From NCBI GenBank assembly GCA_965248605.1, contig CBDFJV010000007.1, forward strand, positions 1,116,001 through 1,180,000: a stretch of DNA of 64,000 nt, written 5' to 3'. Shown in pieces: positions 8,853 to 18,419 of the stretch. The stretch comes from CAUZJF01 sp965248605. Its GTDB lineage: Bacteria > Chloroflexota > Dehalococcoidia > Lucifugimonadales > CAUZJF01. Each line of letters begins with the position of its first letter. Positions within the stretch are counted from its first letter, which is position 1. A model generated the notes under the pieces. The model was not told the origin of the DNA, ran no database searches, and saw nothing but the letters and a program-made list of their open reading frames with translations. The translations under genes were made by a program, and so were the position numbers.

Positions 8853-9773
8853 GTGCTTATATACCTTCTTCGCCGTGCTCTCTGGGCTATACCTGTACTC
8901 TTCGTTCTTTCACTGCTGACGTTTCTCTTGATGCATGCCGTGCCTGGCGGGCCCTTCGATAGCGAAAAGCCTGTCCCGCCGGCCGTGGTCGTCAACCTCG
9001 AGAAGAAATTCGAGCTGGACCGGCCATTGTGGCAGCAATATACAGGCTACGTGTGGGGCATCCTTCGTCACTTCGACTTCGGTCCGTCCTATACATCGAG
9101 TAGCCGCACGGTCAACGGTATCATCCGTGACCATTTGCCGGTGTCTGCCCAGCTAGCGGCGCTGGCCATCTTGATCGCGGTCGCGGTCGGCCTGCCGGTC
9201 GGCGCTGTAGCCGCGCTAAACCGCGACAGCTATCTCGACCATGGGTCGATGTTCCTGGCGGTAATCGCCCTTTCCGTCCCCAGCCTGGCGTTGGGTCCAC
9301 TTCTGGCGTGGGTCTTTGCATTGGAGCTGCAGATCCTTCCCGTAGCGACCTGGGGAACGCCGGCCCACATGGTCTTGCCAGCGCTGACGTTGGGGATACC
9401 GCTGGCTGCGATCGTCGCGAGGTTGACAAGGGCGTCTCTACTCGAGGTGCTGCGGCAAGACTTCATTCGCACGGCCCATGCCAAGGGTCTCGCGCCCAGG
9501 GTCATCGTTCTTCGCCACGCGTTGCGCGGTGCGCTGATGCCTGTGATCACGTTATTGGGCCCCGCGCTTGCGCTGTTGATTAGCGGCACTCTGGTGGTGG
9601 AGAGGGTCTTCGCAGTGCCGGGGATGGGCAGCTACTTCGTCGACAGCATCGGCAATCGAGACTACCCAGTAATTATGGGGATGACTCTTGTGTTGGGTGG
9701 CCTGGTCGTCGCCGCGAACCTCGTGGTCGACGTCGCTCACGCTTTCCTCGACCCCAGAATAAAGCACGGCTAG
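8853..9773 (+). CDS. dppB: ABC transporter permease, DppB/OppB type
   Basis: A 306-residue inner-membrane protein from a GTG start. It has the DppB-type N-terminus (YLLRRALWAIPVLFVLSLLTF then HAVPGGPFD), about six hydrophobic segments, and the permease EAA loop near residues 200-230 (RQDFIRTAHAKGLAPRVI) that docks the ATPase. The C-terminal VERVFAVPGMGSYFVDSI stretch is typical. It is followed by the partner permease after 2 bases. It would form the transmembrane channel for peptides or similar solutes delivered by the upstream lipoprotein. Confidence 0.93.
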   Translation: MLIYLLRRALWAIPVLFVLSLLTFLLMHAVPGGPFDSEKPVPPAVVVNLEKKFELDRPLWQQYTGYVWGILRHFDFGPSYTSSSRTVNGIIRDHLPVSAQLAALAILIAVAVGLPVGAVAALNRDSYLDHGSMFLAVIALSVPSLALGPLLAWVFALELQILPVATWGTPAHMVLPALTLGIPLAAIVARLTRASLLEVLRQDFIRTAHAKGLAPRVIVLRHALRGALMPVITLLGPALALLISGTLVVERVFAVPGMGSYFVDSIGNRDYPVIMGMTLVLGGLVVAANLVVDVAHAFLDPRIKHG

Positions 9774-9775
9774 GA

Positions 9776-10750
9776 ATGATCTTCTATTCGGCGACTGCGT
9801 CCCGCCCCGCCGTTCTTTGGATGGCCGGTTTACCCCGTTTGCGCAGCAGGGTGTGGGGCGACGTCGTTCCCAGATTGACTCGGAGCAGGCGAGCCGTTGT
9901 GGGGGCTGCCATCGTCTTGACGCTGGTGTTGATCGCGGTCTTCGCCCCGGTCTTCGCGCCGACGGGATACGCCGAGGCGTCCCTCCAGGACAACTACGCG
10001 ACCCCTAGCCTGGAATACCCGCTCGGAGCCGACTTTCTGGGCCGGGACATGTTGAGCCGCCTGATCTATGGGGCACGGGTGTCCCTCTCGGTGGGCATCG
10101 TCGGAGCGACGCTGGCGACAATACTCGGAGTAGCGTACGGGTCGATTTCGGGGTATTACGGCGGCAGGTTGGACAATTGGATGATGCGAGTCGTGGACGT
10201 CCTATACGGCTTACCGACGGTGCTCGTCATCATTCTGATAATGGTCTACTTCCGGTCCGCTGCCCTCTCGGGGGTCTCTTCCAACCCATTGATGGCCGCG
10301 GTTGAAGGCGTCGATGACCTGACGGGCGGAGTATTTTTGATTCTCGTGGGCATTGGAATGACGTCCTGGCTGACGACGTCGCGCCTGGTAAGAGGCATGG
10401 TGCTTTCCCTCAAAGAGGACCATTTCATCGAGGCTGCCCGCGCAGTCGGCGCGAGCGACGCCAGAATCATTTATCGGCATCTCGTACCCAACTTTCTAGG
10501 TACCGTCATCGTCGCCGAAACACTAAACGTCCCAGGCTACATCCTCATCGAAGCCTTCTTGAGCTTCATAGGCCTGGGGGTGGAGCCGTCCGTACCGAGT
10601 TGGGGAGGCATGATCGCCGAGGGGTTCCGCGGGCTTCGGTCGTACCCGCATCTCGTCGTCTTCCCCTCGATCGCGCTGTCGGTCACACTTCTCGCGTTCA
10701 ATCTCCTGGGCGACGGGATTCGGGACGCTCTCGACCCTCGGACGCGCTAG
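9776..10750 (+). CDS. dppC: ABC transporter permease, DppC/OppC type
   Basis: A 324-residue protein starting two bases after the dppB stop. It shows the DppC-type pattern: a basic N-terminus, first membrane helix (VVGAAIVLTLVLIAVFAPVFAP), the YPLGADFLGRDMLSRLIYGARVSL motif, further helices and an EAA loop (FIEAARAVGASDARII). It pairs with DppB in the membrane. No DppD or DppF ATPase follows in the next several kilobases, so energising subunits must be encoded elsewhere or have been lost. Confidence 0.93.
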   Translation: MIFYSATASRPAVLWMAGLPRLRSRVWGDVVPRLTRSRRAVVGAAIVLTLVLIAVFAPVFAPTGYAEASLQDNYATPSLEYPLGADFLGRDMLSRLIYGARVSLSVGIVGATLATILGVAYGSISGYYGGRLDNWMMRVVDVLYGLPTVLVIILIMVYFRSAALSGVSSNPLMAAVEGVDDLTGGVFLILVGIGMTSWLTTSRLVRGMVLSLKEDHFIEAARAVGASDARIIYRHLVPNFLGTVIVAETLNVPGYILIEAFLSFIGLGVEPSVPSWGGMIAEGFRGLRSYPHLVVFPSIALSVTLLAFNLLGDGIRDALDPRTR

Positions 10751-11213
10751 CCGGTCCCTAGCTGAGCTGCACAGCCGAGACGTTGGACGTCAGACTCACA
10801 ATGGTGACAAAAGTCACCAATAATCCCCGCAGGCCAAACATCGCCCACACCCTTTCCCAACCCTGTGGCTGATAGGTTCGGAAGCAACAGATTATTGCCT
10901 ACCCGAGCGTTCGATTGACAGCAACATCTACATACTTCCTTCCGCCCCGCAAGGCCCACACCCCTTTACGCTGTCACGGTGAAGCGCATAAGAGTGGTAG
11001 GGTCGCAGGCCGAGCCGAGAGCGGGATGCCCCCCGCCCTTTCTGCGTTTGCAAGAGGCGATGTGGACCTGGACAAACTTTTTGTCGTTCTGAGTTGTTTT
11101 TCTTATGAGATGCGCCTTGTGCGTTCCGTCGAAACGGGGTCGGCAAGACGCTGGTCGCGGGTCGAACTCGCCGGGTACGCTATCGGTGTCGGAAGACAGA
11201 TGAGAAGCCAGCC
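10751..11213. other. Intergenic region without recognised gene
   Basis: There are no recognisable coding motifs, RNA genes or strong hairpins. It should contain the promoter of the histidine kinase gene. Confidence 0.4.
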
Positions 11214-12508
11214 GTGAGCCGAGACCTCCGGTCGTTTGTCTATATTTCGGTAATAGCCGCAGTCGTCGTTGCTGCCAGCGGACTCGCTGCGTCCTGGTGG
11301 CCGTTGCCTCTGGAAACACGTTCATTGCTGCTCATGCCCGTGCTCGGGGCCTTCATTGCGCTGGCTGGGCGATTCCCCATCGAGATTTCTCGCCAAGCAC
11401 CGGCTTCGCTCTCCACGATGCCCATGTTCATGACGGTCCTGCTCCTCCACCCTCTGGATGCGGCACTGGTGACCGCTATGGGCTGGCTCATCTCCGAGAC
11501 GGCGCTGGGGGCGCCGGCCAAGGCGGTCGCGTTCAACGTTACAGCGAATGCGGCCGCATGCGTGTTCGCAGGCGTTGTGTTCTTCAGTCTCATGCCGAGC
11601 GATGGGGAGTTGGCATTGACTGGCGGCTACATGCTAGCCGCCGGCGCCGCCGGCATCACCCTGCACGCGACCAATGTGCTGTTGGTAGTGGGTATGGTGA
11701 CCCTTCGTAAGGGGCTCGCCTTCTGGAGGAGTTGGAGCGAGGCGTATGTTTTCGAGGTCGTGCAGGAGAGTGGTCTCGTCACTCTTGGCTTGATTGCCGC
11801 GGTTCTCTACGTTCAGGCCCCTTGGAGCGTGGTCCTCGTCATCTTACCGTCGATCCTCGCTTACTACGGCTTCAGACGCAACGTCAGCGAGGCCGCCGAG
11901 AAGGCTCGGATGGCTGAGGAGTTGGAGGAAAGGCTGGACGAGCTCAAGGAGCTCCAGGCCCAGCTCATCCAGTCCGCCAAGCTGGCCAGCGTTGGCACGC
12001 TCGCGGCCGGCATCGCCCACGAAATCAACAACCCCGTGTTCGCCATCACGGGCCGGTCGGAGCTGCTCTTGAAGGACCCGGAGCGCCATCTACGTGGCGA
12101 AAAGGCTTTGTACTATGTCAAGACGATCTACGAGATGGGCGAGCGGATATCGCAAATCGTGCGACAACTCCTTGACTACTCCCGTTCGTCGGAAGAACGG
12201 GAAGAGGTTCACATGGTCGATACGATGGAGGCGGCGCTGGCCTTGCTGGGCGAGAGGCTTGAGCCGCCACAAGCCGCCCTGGTCCGGGAGTACGCGAACG
12301 TGCCGCCGGTCATGGCGGTTGGATCGCAGCTACAACAGGTTTTCGTCAATCTTTTGAGCAACGCGCTGGACGCCAGTGGAGAGCGGTCCGTGATAACCGT
12401 CGGGTGCCGGTCCGTCGGCGACGAGGTCGAGTGTTATGTGCGGGATGCGGGGACCGGGATTCCGGAGGAGCTACTGAACACTGTGTTCGAGCCGTTCTTT
12501 ACCACTAA
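11214..12508 (+). pseudogene. Membrane sensor histidine kinase, 5' part (split by IS1380)
   Basis: From a GTG start, residues 1-220 carry about seven hydrophobic segments, then a coiled coil (AEKARMAEELEERLDELKELQAQL). The dimerisation domain has H-box His269 in AGIAHEINNP. The ATPase domain has the N box (QQVFVNLLSNALDA), a G1 box (DAGTGIPEE) and the F box FEPFFTT, where a transposon enters at target CTAA. The rest is at 16353-16543: joining the two across one CTAA copy restores TTKEVGKGTGLGL in frame, giving a 493-residue kinase. It sits upstream of an OmpR-type regulator and is its likely partner. As it stands, the kinase lacks its G2 box and should be inactive. Confidence 0.93.
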
Positions 12509-12509
12509 C

Positions 12510-14227
12510 CCCGAATCCACCGAAGGACGTCCTTGGGGACAGCCCTTGAAGAAGCCAGCGGGTGCTCCTCTGAATCTGGGATAATGATTTTGGAACAGAA
12601 ACCCGCCCGGAAACAAGGAGCACCCAATAGATGCTGCCACAGAACAAACCCGACCGTATCCGCATCGTCTTTGACGACCATCGCCTGGTGGCCAATGCCG
12701 GCCTGCTCCTGCCGGCCACCCTAGCCCGGCACCTGGGCCTGCGGGAACTCGTCGACCATCACCTTGACCTCGGCGGAGCGCCGGGACGGGCGAACACTGG
12801 GGACAAGATGCTGACGCTGGTCGCTTCCGCGCTGGCAGGCGGCGACTGCATCGACGACGCCGATGCGCTGCGCGCTGGTGGGACGGTCGGTGTTCTAGGC
12901 TGCGTGGTCAAGGCGCCATCCACCCTGGGGACCTTCCTGCGCAGCTTCCGGTGGGGGCATGTCCGTCAACTCGACCGCGTGAGCCGCCAGTTGTTGGCCC
13001 GGGCCTGGGCCGCTGGGGCCGGACCCGGCGACTCGCCCCTGACCATCGACCTGGACTCGACCATCTGCGAGACCTATGGACTGGCCAAGGAGGGAGCGCG
13101 CCACCACGGCTATACCGGCGCCCGCGGCTATCACCCGCTGCTGGCCATTGCCGCCGGCACCGGCGAGGTGCTGATGTCCCGGCTGCGCGAGGGCCGGGCC
13201 AACACCGCCCGTGGCGCCGCCCACTTCCTGCGTGAGACGGTGGGGCGGGTGCGCTACGGCGGGGCCAGGGGACAACTCACGGTGCGGGCCGACAGCGGCT
13301 TCTACGCCCACACTGTCGTTGCCGCCTGCCGGGAAATGGATGTCCGCTTCTCTATCACCATCCGCCAGCGCGCCAGCCTGCGGGACCTGATCGAGGCGAT
13401 ACCACAGGAGGACTGGACTCCCATTCCCTACTGGACGGACGGCGCCGCCGATGTCGCCGAGACGACTTACACCCCGTTCCAGACCAAGCCGGACGCCGCG
13501 CCGGTGCGGCTCATTGTCCGGCGGGTGAAGCCGACGCCCGGTTCCCAGCTCGCCCTCTTCGCCAGATACAGCTATCACGCCTTCATCACCGACCGCGATG
13601 GGGAGACGCTGGAACTGGAGGCCGATCATCGCCGCCACGCCGAGGTCGAGAACGCCATACGCGACCTCAAGTACGGCGTCGGGCTGAACCACATGCCGTC
13701 GGCGCGCTTCGCCGCCAACGGCGCCTGGCTGGCGGTACAGGTGATGGCGCACAACCTGGCCCGCTGGACAGCCCGCATCGGCCTGGGTCAGCAGATCGTG
13801 ACCACCAAGACCCTCAGACGACGGGTCTTTGCCTTGGCCGGACGGATCACCCGCTCGGCACGCCGATTGACCCTGCAGCTTCCCCGGCGCTGGCCCTGGG
13901 AGGAGCAGTTCAGCCGCGCCCTGGCCCGACTGCGAGCCATTCCACTCCCAGCCTGACGGAGCCCGTCCGCCACTGACCCACCAGCCAACCCAACGTCCCC
14001 GCAAACTCGCGCCAGCCCAGTCCGCGAGCGCCTCTTGCCGTGTCCTATCCCGCCATCTGGCTCGCCACAGCCACTGTAGGCCGCCATCGGTGCCCCCAAA
14101 AGCGCCTGCAGACCGCCCGCCAACCTCCCGTCTACCCAAATTCGAGCCCGGATCATCACGCCTGTAACTCCCTCACCCCCTTCCGCTGTCCTCACGTCGT
14201 CCATCCCTGTCCGTCGGTGGATTCGGG
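12510..14227 (+). mobile_element. IS1380-family element, copy 1 (type A with B-like right part)
   Basis: The element is 1718 bp with terminal inverted repeats starting CCCGAATCCACCGA at both ends. Target CTAA lies on the left (12505-12508, followed by one extra C) and on the right (14228-14231). The coding region is the A sequence type of this window, but from about 13720 onwards it is identical to the B-type copies, while the other A copy (24324-25910) differs there. It is therefore a mosaic. Confidence 0.93.
12631..13956 (+). CDS. IS1380-family transposase, type A mosaic
   Basis: An intact 441-residue DDE transposase. The N-terminus reads NKPDRIRIVFDDHRLVANAG. The first catalytic Asp probably lies in TIDLDSTICETYG, the second in VRADSGFY and the Glu in RHAEVENAIRDLKYG, the arrangement of the IS1380 (DDE group 1) family. 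The ATG follows AAGGAGCACCCAATAG, a good ribosome site. The last ~60 residues match the B-type copies rather than the other A copy. It could mobilise all IS1380 copies of the window. Confidence 0.93.
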   Translation: MLPQNKPDRIRIVFDDHRLVANAGLLLPATLARHLGLRELVDHHLDLGGAPGRANTGDKMLTLVASALAGGDCIDDADALRAGGTVGVLGCVVKAPSTLGTFLRSFRWGHVRQLDRVSRQLLARAWAAGAGPGDSPLTIDLDSTICETYGLAKEGARHHGYTGARGYHPLLAIAAGTGEVLMSRLREGRANTARGAAHFLRETVGRVRYGGARGQLTVRADSGFYAHTVVAACREMDVRFSITIRQRASLRDLIEAIPQEDWTPIPYWTDGAADVAETTYTPFQTKPDAAPVRLIVRRVKPTPGSQLALFARYSYHAFITDRDGETLELEADHRRHAEVENAIRDLKYGVGLNHMPSARFAANGAWLAVQVMAHNLARWTARIGLGQQIVTTKTLRRRVFALAGRITRSARRLTLQLPRRWPWEEQFSRALARLRAIPLPA

Positions 14228-14232
14228 CTAAA

Positions 14233-14634
14233 CCCTAATCCACCGAAGGACGGCGTGTAGGAGGCCTGCTGAAGAAACAAAAGGGTGCGCCTCTGAATCT
14301 GGGATAATGGTTTTGAAACAGAAAACCGGTCCCAGAAAAGGAGCACCCGATAGATGCTACCACGTAACCACCCCGACCGCATCCAAATCGCCTTCGACGA
14401 CCACCGCCTGGTGGCCAATGCCGGGCTGATCCTTCCCGCCACCCTCGCCCTGCGCCTTGGCCTGCCCCAACTCCTCCGGAAGCACCTCGACCTCGGCGGC
14501 GCGCCGGGCCGGGCGAACACCGGCGACAAGATGATGACCCTGGTGGCCTCCGCCCTAGCCGGCGGAGATTGCATCGACGACGCCGATGTGCTGCGCGCCG
14601 GCGGGACCGCCCGCGTGCTCGGTTTCACGGCTAA
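14233..14634 (+). mobile_element. IS1380 type B, 5' fragment
   Basis: It begins with CCCTAATCCACCGAAGG one base after the CTAA that ends copy 1, and runs unchanged as far as an internal CTAA (within ACGGCTAAGG in the intact copy at 34083). There the next IS1380 copy starts. Its 3' two-thirds are missing. Confidence 0.9.
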
Positions 14635-14641
14635 GCCCTAA
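14354..14641 (+). pseudogene. Truncated IS1380 type B transposase
   Basis: It carries the first ~94 codons of the type B transposase, then is cut by another insertion at the CTAA that encodes part of FTAKAPSTL in the intact copy. A short readthrough into the incoming element gives the stop. There are no catalytic residues, so it is non-functional. Confidence 0.9.
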
Positions 14642-16352
14642 TCCACCGAAGGACGGCGTGTAGGAGGCCTGCTGAAGAAACAAAAGGGTGCGCCTCTGAA
14701 TCTGGGATAATGGTTTTGAAACAGAAAACCGGTCCCAGAAAAGGAGCACCCGATAGATGCTACCACGTAACCACCCCGACCGCATCCAAATCGCCTTCGA
14801 CGACCACCGCCTGGTGGCCAATGCCGGGCTGATCCTTCCCGCCACCCTCGCCCTGCGCCTTGGCCTGCCCCAACTCCTCCGGAAGCACCTCGACCTCGGC
14901 GGCGCGCCGGGCCGGGCGAACACCGGCGACAAGATGATGACCCTGGTGGCCTCCGCCCTAGCCGCGGAGATTGCATCGACGACGCCGATGTGCTGCGCGC
15001 CGGCGGGACCGCCCGCGTGCTCGGTTTCACGGCTAAGGCTCCCTCCACCCTGGGCACCTTCCTGCGCAGCTTCAGGTGGGGCCATGTCCGCCAACTGGAC
15101 CGGGTGAGCCGCGAGTTGCTGGCCCGGGTCTGGAAGGCCGGTGCCGGACCCGGCGACGCACCATTCACCATCGACCTTGATTCGACGATCTGCGAGACCT
15201 ACGGACTGGCCAAGGAGGGCGCCCGCCACCACGGCTACACCGGTGCGCGGGGCTATCACCCGCTGCTGGCCGTCGCCGCCGGCACCGGCGACGTGCTGAT
15301 GGCCCGCCTGCGCGAGGGCCGGGCTAACACCGCCCGCGGCGCTGCCCACTTCCTGCGTGAAACGGTGGGGCGGGTGCGCTACTGCGGAGCCAGGGGCCAA
15401 CTCACGGTGCGGGCCGACAGCGGCTTCTATACCCACGCCGTGGTCGCCGTCTGCCGCCGGATGGATGTCCGCTTCTCCATCGCCATCCGCCAGCGCGCCC
15501 GCCTGCGGAATCTCATCGAGGCGATACCCGAAGATGGCTGGACGCCGATTCCTTACTGGCTGGACGGCGCCGCCGATGTGGCCGAGACCACCTACACCCC
15601 GTTCCAGGCCGAGGCGGACGCCGCGCCGGTACGGCTCATCGTCCGGCGGGTGAAGCCGGCGCCCTGTTCTCAACTGGCTCTCTTCGCCACCTACAGCTAT
15701 CACGGCTTCATCACCGACCGGGACGGGGAGACGCTGGAACTGGAGGCCGATCATCGCCGTCACGCCGAGATCGAGAATGCGATACGCGACCTCAAGTACG
15801 GCGTGGGGCTGAACCATCTCCCCTCGGGCCGTTTCGCCGCCAACGGCGCCTGGCTGGCGGTACAGGTGATGGCGCACAACCTGGCCCGCTGGACAGCCCG
15901 CATCGGCCTGGGTCAGCAGATCGTGACCACCAAGACCCTCAGACGACGGGTCTTTGCCTTGGCCGGACGGATCACCCGCTCGGCACGCCGATTGACCCTG
16001 CAGCTTCCCCGGCGCTGGCCCTGGGAGGAGCAGTTCAGCCGCGCCCTGGCCCGACTGCGAGCCATTCCACTCCCAGCCTGACGGAGCCCGTCCGCCACTG
16101 ACCCACCAGCCAACCCAACGTCCCCGCAAACTCGCGCCAGCCCAGTCCGCGAGCGCCTCTTGCCGTGTCCTATCCCGCCATCTGGCTCGCCACAGCCACT
16201 GTAGGCCGCCATCGGTGCCCCCAAAAGCGCCTGCAGACCGCCCGCCAACCTCCCGTCTACCCAAATTCGAGCCCGGATCATCACGCCTGTAACTCCCTCA
16301 CCCCCTTCCGCTGTCCTCACGTCGTCCATCCCTGTCCGTCGGTGGATTCGGG
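14636..16352 (+). mobile_element. IS1380 type B, full-length copy with one-base deletion
   Basis: The element is 1717 bp, one base shorter than the intact type B copy at 34083-35800. The left end CCCTAATCCACCGA lies one base after CTAA, and the right end TCGGTGGATTCGGG is followed by CTAA (16353-16356) and the rest of the kinase gene. Nested insertion followed by deletion of the outer copy's remainder through homologous recombination explains the layout. Confidence 0.92.
14757..16081 (+). pseudogene. IS1380 type B transposase, frameshifted
   Basis: It is the same protein as the intact copy at 34204-35529 except that GCCGGCGGAG reads GCCGCGGAG at 14961-14969. One G is lost and the frame splits after about 68 codons. 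The catalytic region survives in the second frame from about 14990. Confidence 0.92.
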
Positions 16353-16543
16353 CTAAAGAAGTAGGGAAGGGGACCGGTCTCGGTTTGTTCGTATGTCACA
16401 AGATCGTGGCGGGGCACGACGGAGAAATCTTCATAGACGGGGGCAACGGTAAGGGTACTACCGTGCGTGTGCGGCTACCGGCGGCGGGCGCCTACGTAGG
16501 GGCTCCGGAACGCGAGCCCGTGCACGCCGGCGTCGGAACGTAG
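16353..16543 (+). pseudogene. Sensor histidine kinase, 3' part
   Basis: It starts with the CTAA target copy and continues in the kinase frame as KEVGKGTGLGLFVCHKIVAG, the G2 box and last helix of the HATPase domain, ending in a short tail and TAG. It completes the gene begun at 11214. The next gene, the response regulator, starts 18 bases after its stop. Confidence 0.92.
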
Positions 16544-16561
16544 AACTCAGGAGACCATACT

Positions 16562-17300
16562 ATGGCTGATAAGGTACTGATCGTAGAGGACGAAGAGGTC
16601 GTCCGGGAGTTGCTTGAGGGCTGGCTGGAGGACGCCGGCTACGAGACGCTGGCGTCGCCCGACGGCCTGGACGGCCTCCGGAAGCTGTACAGCTTCCGGC
16701 CCGACCTGGTGGTGGCCGACGTCCTTATGCCGAACATGGACGGCTTCGAGCTGTGTCGGTTGGCCCGCGAGGTTTGTGACGCGCCGATCATGATCTTATC
16801 GGGGCTTGGCAAGGAAGAGGACTCGGCGAAAGGTCAAAGGACTCAACCTGGGCGCAGACGACTACGTGGTGAAGCCCGTGCCTATGGGAGAGTTCCTGGC
16901 CAGAGTTGCAGCGCTCCTCCGTCGACGAGAGCATAACGGGGATGGGCCGCCTACAGACAATATCTATCGAGACGACATCCTCACGATCGACGGGGACCGA
17001 AACGAAGTATGGGTGAGAGGCGACCAGGTGCAGTTTACGCCTACGGAGTTCAAACTCCTTTCGCTTCTGACCGAGCGTGCCGGGAAGACGTGCTCCACCC
17101 GAGAGATTCTCGACAGAGTTTGGGACACTTCTCACTACTCCCCAGAGCTAGTGAAATGGCATATAAGCAGTCTACGAGGCAAGGTAGAACGCGACGCGGC
17201 CAACCCCCAGTGCGTCGTGACAGTCCGCGGAGTAGGCTATAGGTACGACGGCGCGATGAAGGCGAGCGTCGCGTCCCAGATGGCACAGGCCAAGGCCTAG
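16562..17300 (+). pseudogene. OmpR-family response regulator, frameshifted
   Basis: CAGGAGA precedes the ATG. Frame one encodes the receiver domain, with acidic pair VEDEE, phospho-acceptor Asp in VVADVLMP and Thr/Ser switch in MILSGLGK. At 16829-16831 an AAA (expected AA) shifts the frame. The second frame continues VKGLNLGADDYVVKPV, including the conserved Lys, and the winged-helix domain (FTPTEFKLLSLLTERAGK, VKWHISSLRGKVE, VVTVRGVGYRY). Removing one A gives a normal 245-residue regulator. It is the expected partner of the kinase just upstream. The lesion may be real or a sequencing error. Confidence 0.93.
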
Positions 17301-17383
17301 GTCTCAACCAGCACCGGTCGGTCGGTGAGCTGGTCGAGGAGATCGAGGCAGTCGCAAGGTCTACAGCCTCACACGGCAACATT

Positions 17384-18216
17384 TTGCGGTCCGATGAAGA
17401 TACAGTCGAGTTCGACGCCGGCGCGGCAATTACTGAGTCGACTCCAGGGTCGAACGAAACGGCTGGACCGATCAAGGTCTTTCTATTTGAGAGCAAATTA
17501 TGTCCGCAGGGCGGACCGAATCTAGGTGAGAAACTGTTGTGACCAGTTACTCGATAGCCCACCGAACCGCTCGTGGGGTCCGGCTCTGTCCCCCCTTTTG
17601 AAAAGGGGGGTTGGGGGGATTTGACCCACGGTAATTAGATACAACCGCAAGCTGAAAGTGAGGAATCATATAAGTCCACGGGGCGGACGAAACGTATGAA
17701 CGCAACTCGCCTTGCGGCACGCGTAGGGGCAGTGCCCCCGTGCCTGCCCTGGCGCTCCCGCAAGGCCCTCAAGAACCGAGCAGTTACTCGATAGACCATC
17801 CGCTACTCCTCGAGGGCGTGAGACGCCTCCTTGAAGCCGAGGACGGCATCGAAGTGGTCGGAGAGGCCACCACCGGTGAGGACGCCGTCGAGCAACTTGC
17901 ACATGTCGAGTGCGACGTGGCCGTTGTCGATCTGGCGCTACCTGAAATCAGTGGAATAGAAGCGACGCGTCGTATCAAGACACGGACCCCGGACCTCAAC
18001 ATCTTGATTCTGAGTGCTTACGGCGAGCAGAGTCTCCCAGACGCATTGGCCGCCGGCGCGGACGGCTATATGATGAAGACCGCCGCGCCTAAAGAGCTGC
18101 GCAACGCGATCGTAGACGTGAATCTCGGGCGGTCTCCGATTCATCCGAGTCTGACCCGCACCCTCGTGAAGACCTTCGCGAAGATGACAGACCGCCAGGA
18201 ATCGACTTCAGCCTGA
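17384..18216 (+). pseudogene. Receiver-domain protein (NarL-type REC) split by a 303-bp repeat
   Basis: The left part ends GPIKVFLFE; the right part, after the repeat at 17491-17793, resumes DHPLLLEGVRRLLEAEDGIE and continues as a complete receiver (phospho-Asp in VAVVDLALPE, Lys in GYMMKTAA). The Ser/Thr kinase fusion downstream has the undisturbed equivalent, TPIRVFLVEDHRVVLEG, which shows what was broken. There is no DNA-binding domain after the receiver. A start inside the repeat (GTG at 17740) could still give a receiver lacking its first strand and one acidic residue. The original start is uncertain; TTG at 17384 is one option. Confidence 0.8.
17491..17793. repeat. 303-bp interspersed repeat, copy 1 (inserted in a receiver gene)
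   Basis: It starts GAGCAAATTATGTCCGC and ends CAGTTACTCGATA, nearly identical to the tandem copies at 43345-43646 and 43647-43948. Inside are a hairpin of GAAACTG/CAGTTAC type, the CCCCCCTTTTGAAAAGGGGGG palindrome, and a GTAGGGGCAG palindrome edge. CAGTTACTCGATAG occurs twice, near the left part and at the right end. No protein is encoded, so movement must depend on enzymes from elsewhere. Confidence 0.88.
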
Positions 18217-18419
18217 CCTTTTCGATACCGCCGAGCGGACGCGCTTCCGCCTTCTCTCCAACCCACACGTTTCCCACTCTTTCGCTGAACCGACCCCACA
18301 CGCGCGGCTTGCTAGCATTCGGTGGCAATGTCGAACGTCGCTCACAACAGCTCTCGAGAACGCTCGACTCTCGATATACCGATCTCCAAAACTGCAGGCC
18401 GGCAAGACCGAACGAACGC

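Noticed and set aside
14555..16264. 569-codon leftward open frame in the IS1380 copies, with shorter versions at the other copies
   Set aside because: It is the exact antisense of the transposase genes; long antisense frames are expected in such GC-rich coding DNA.
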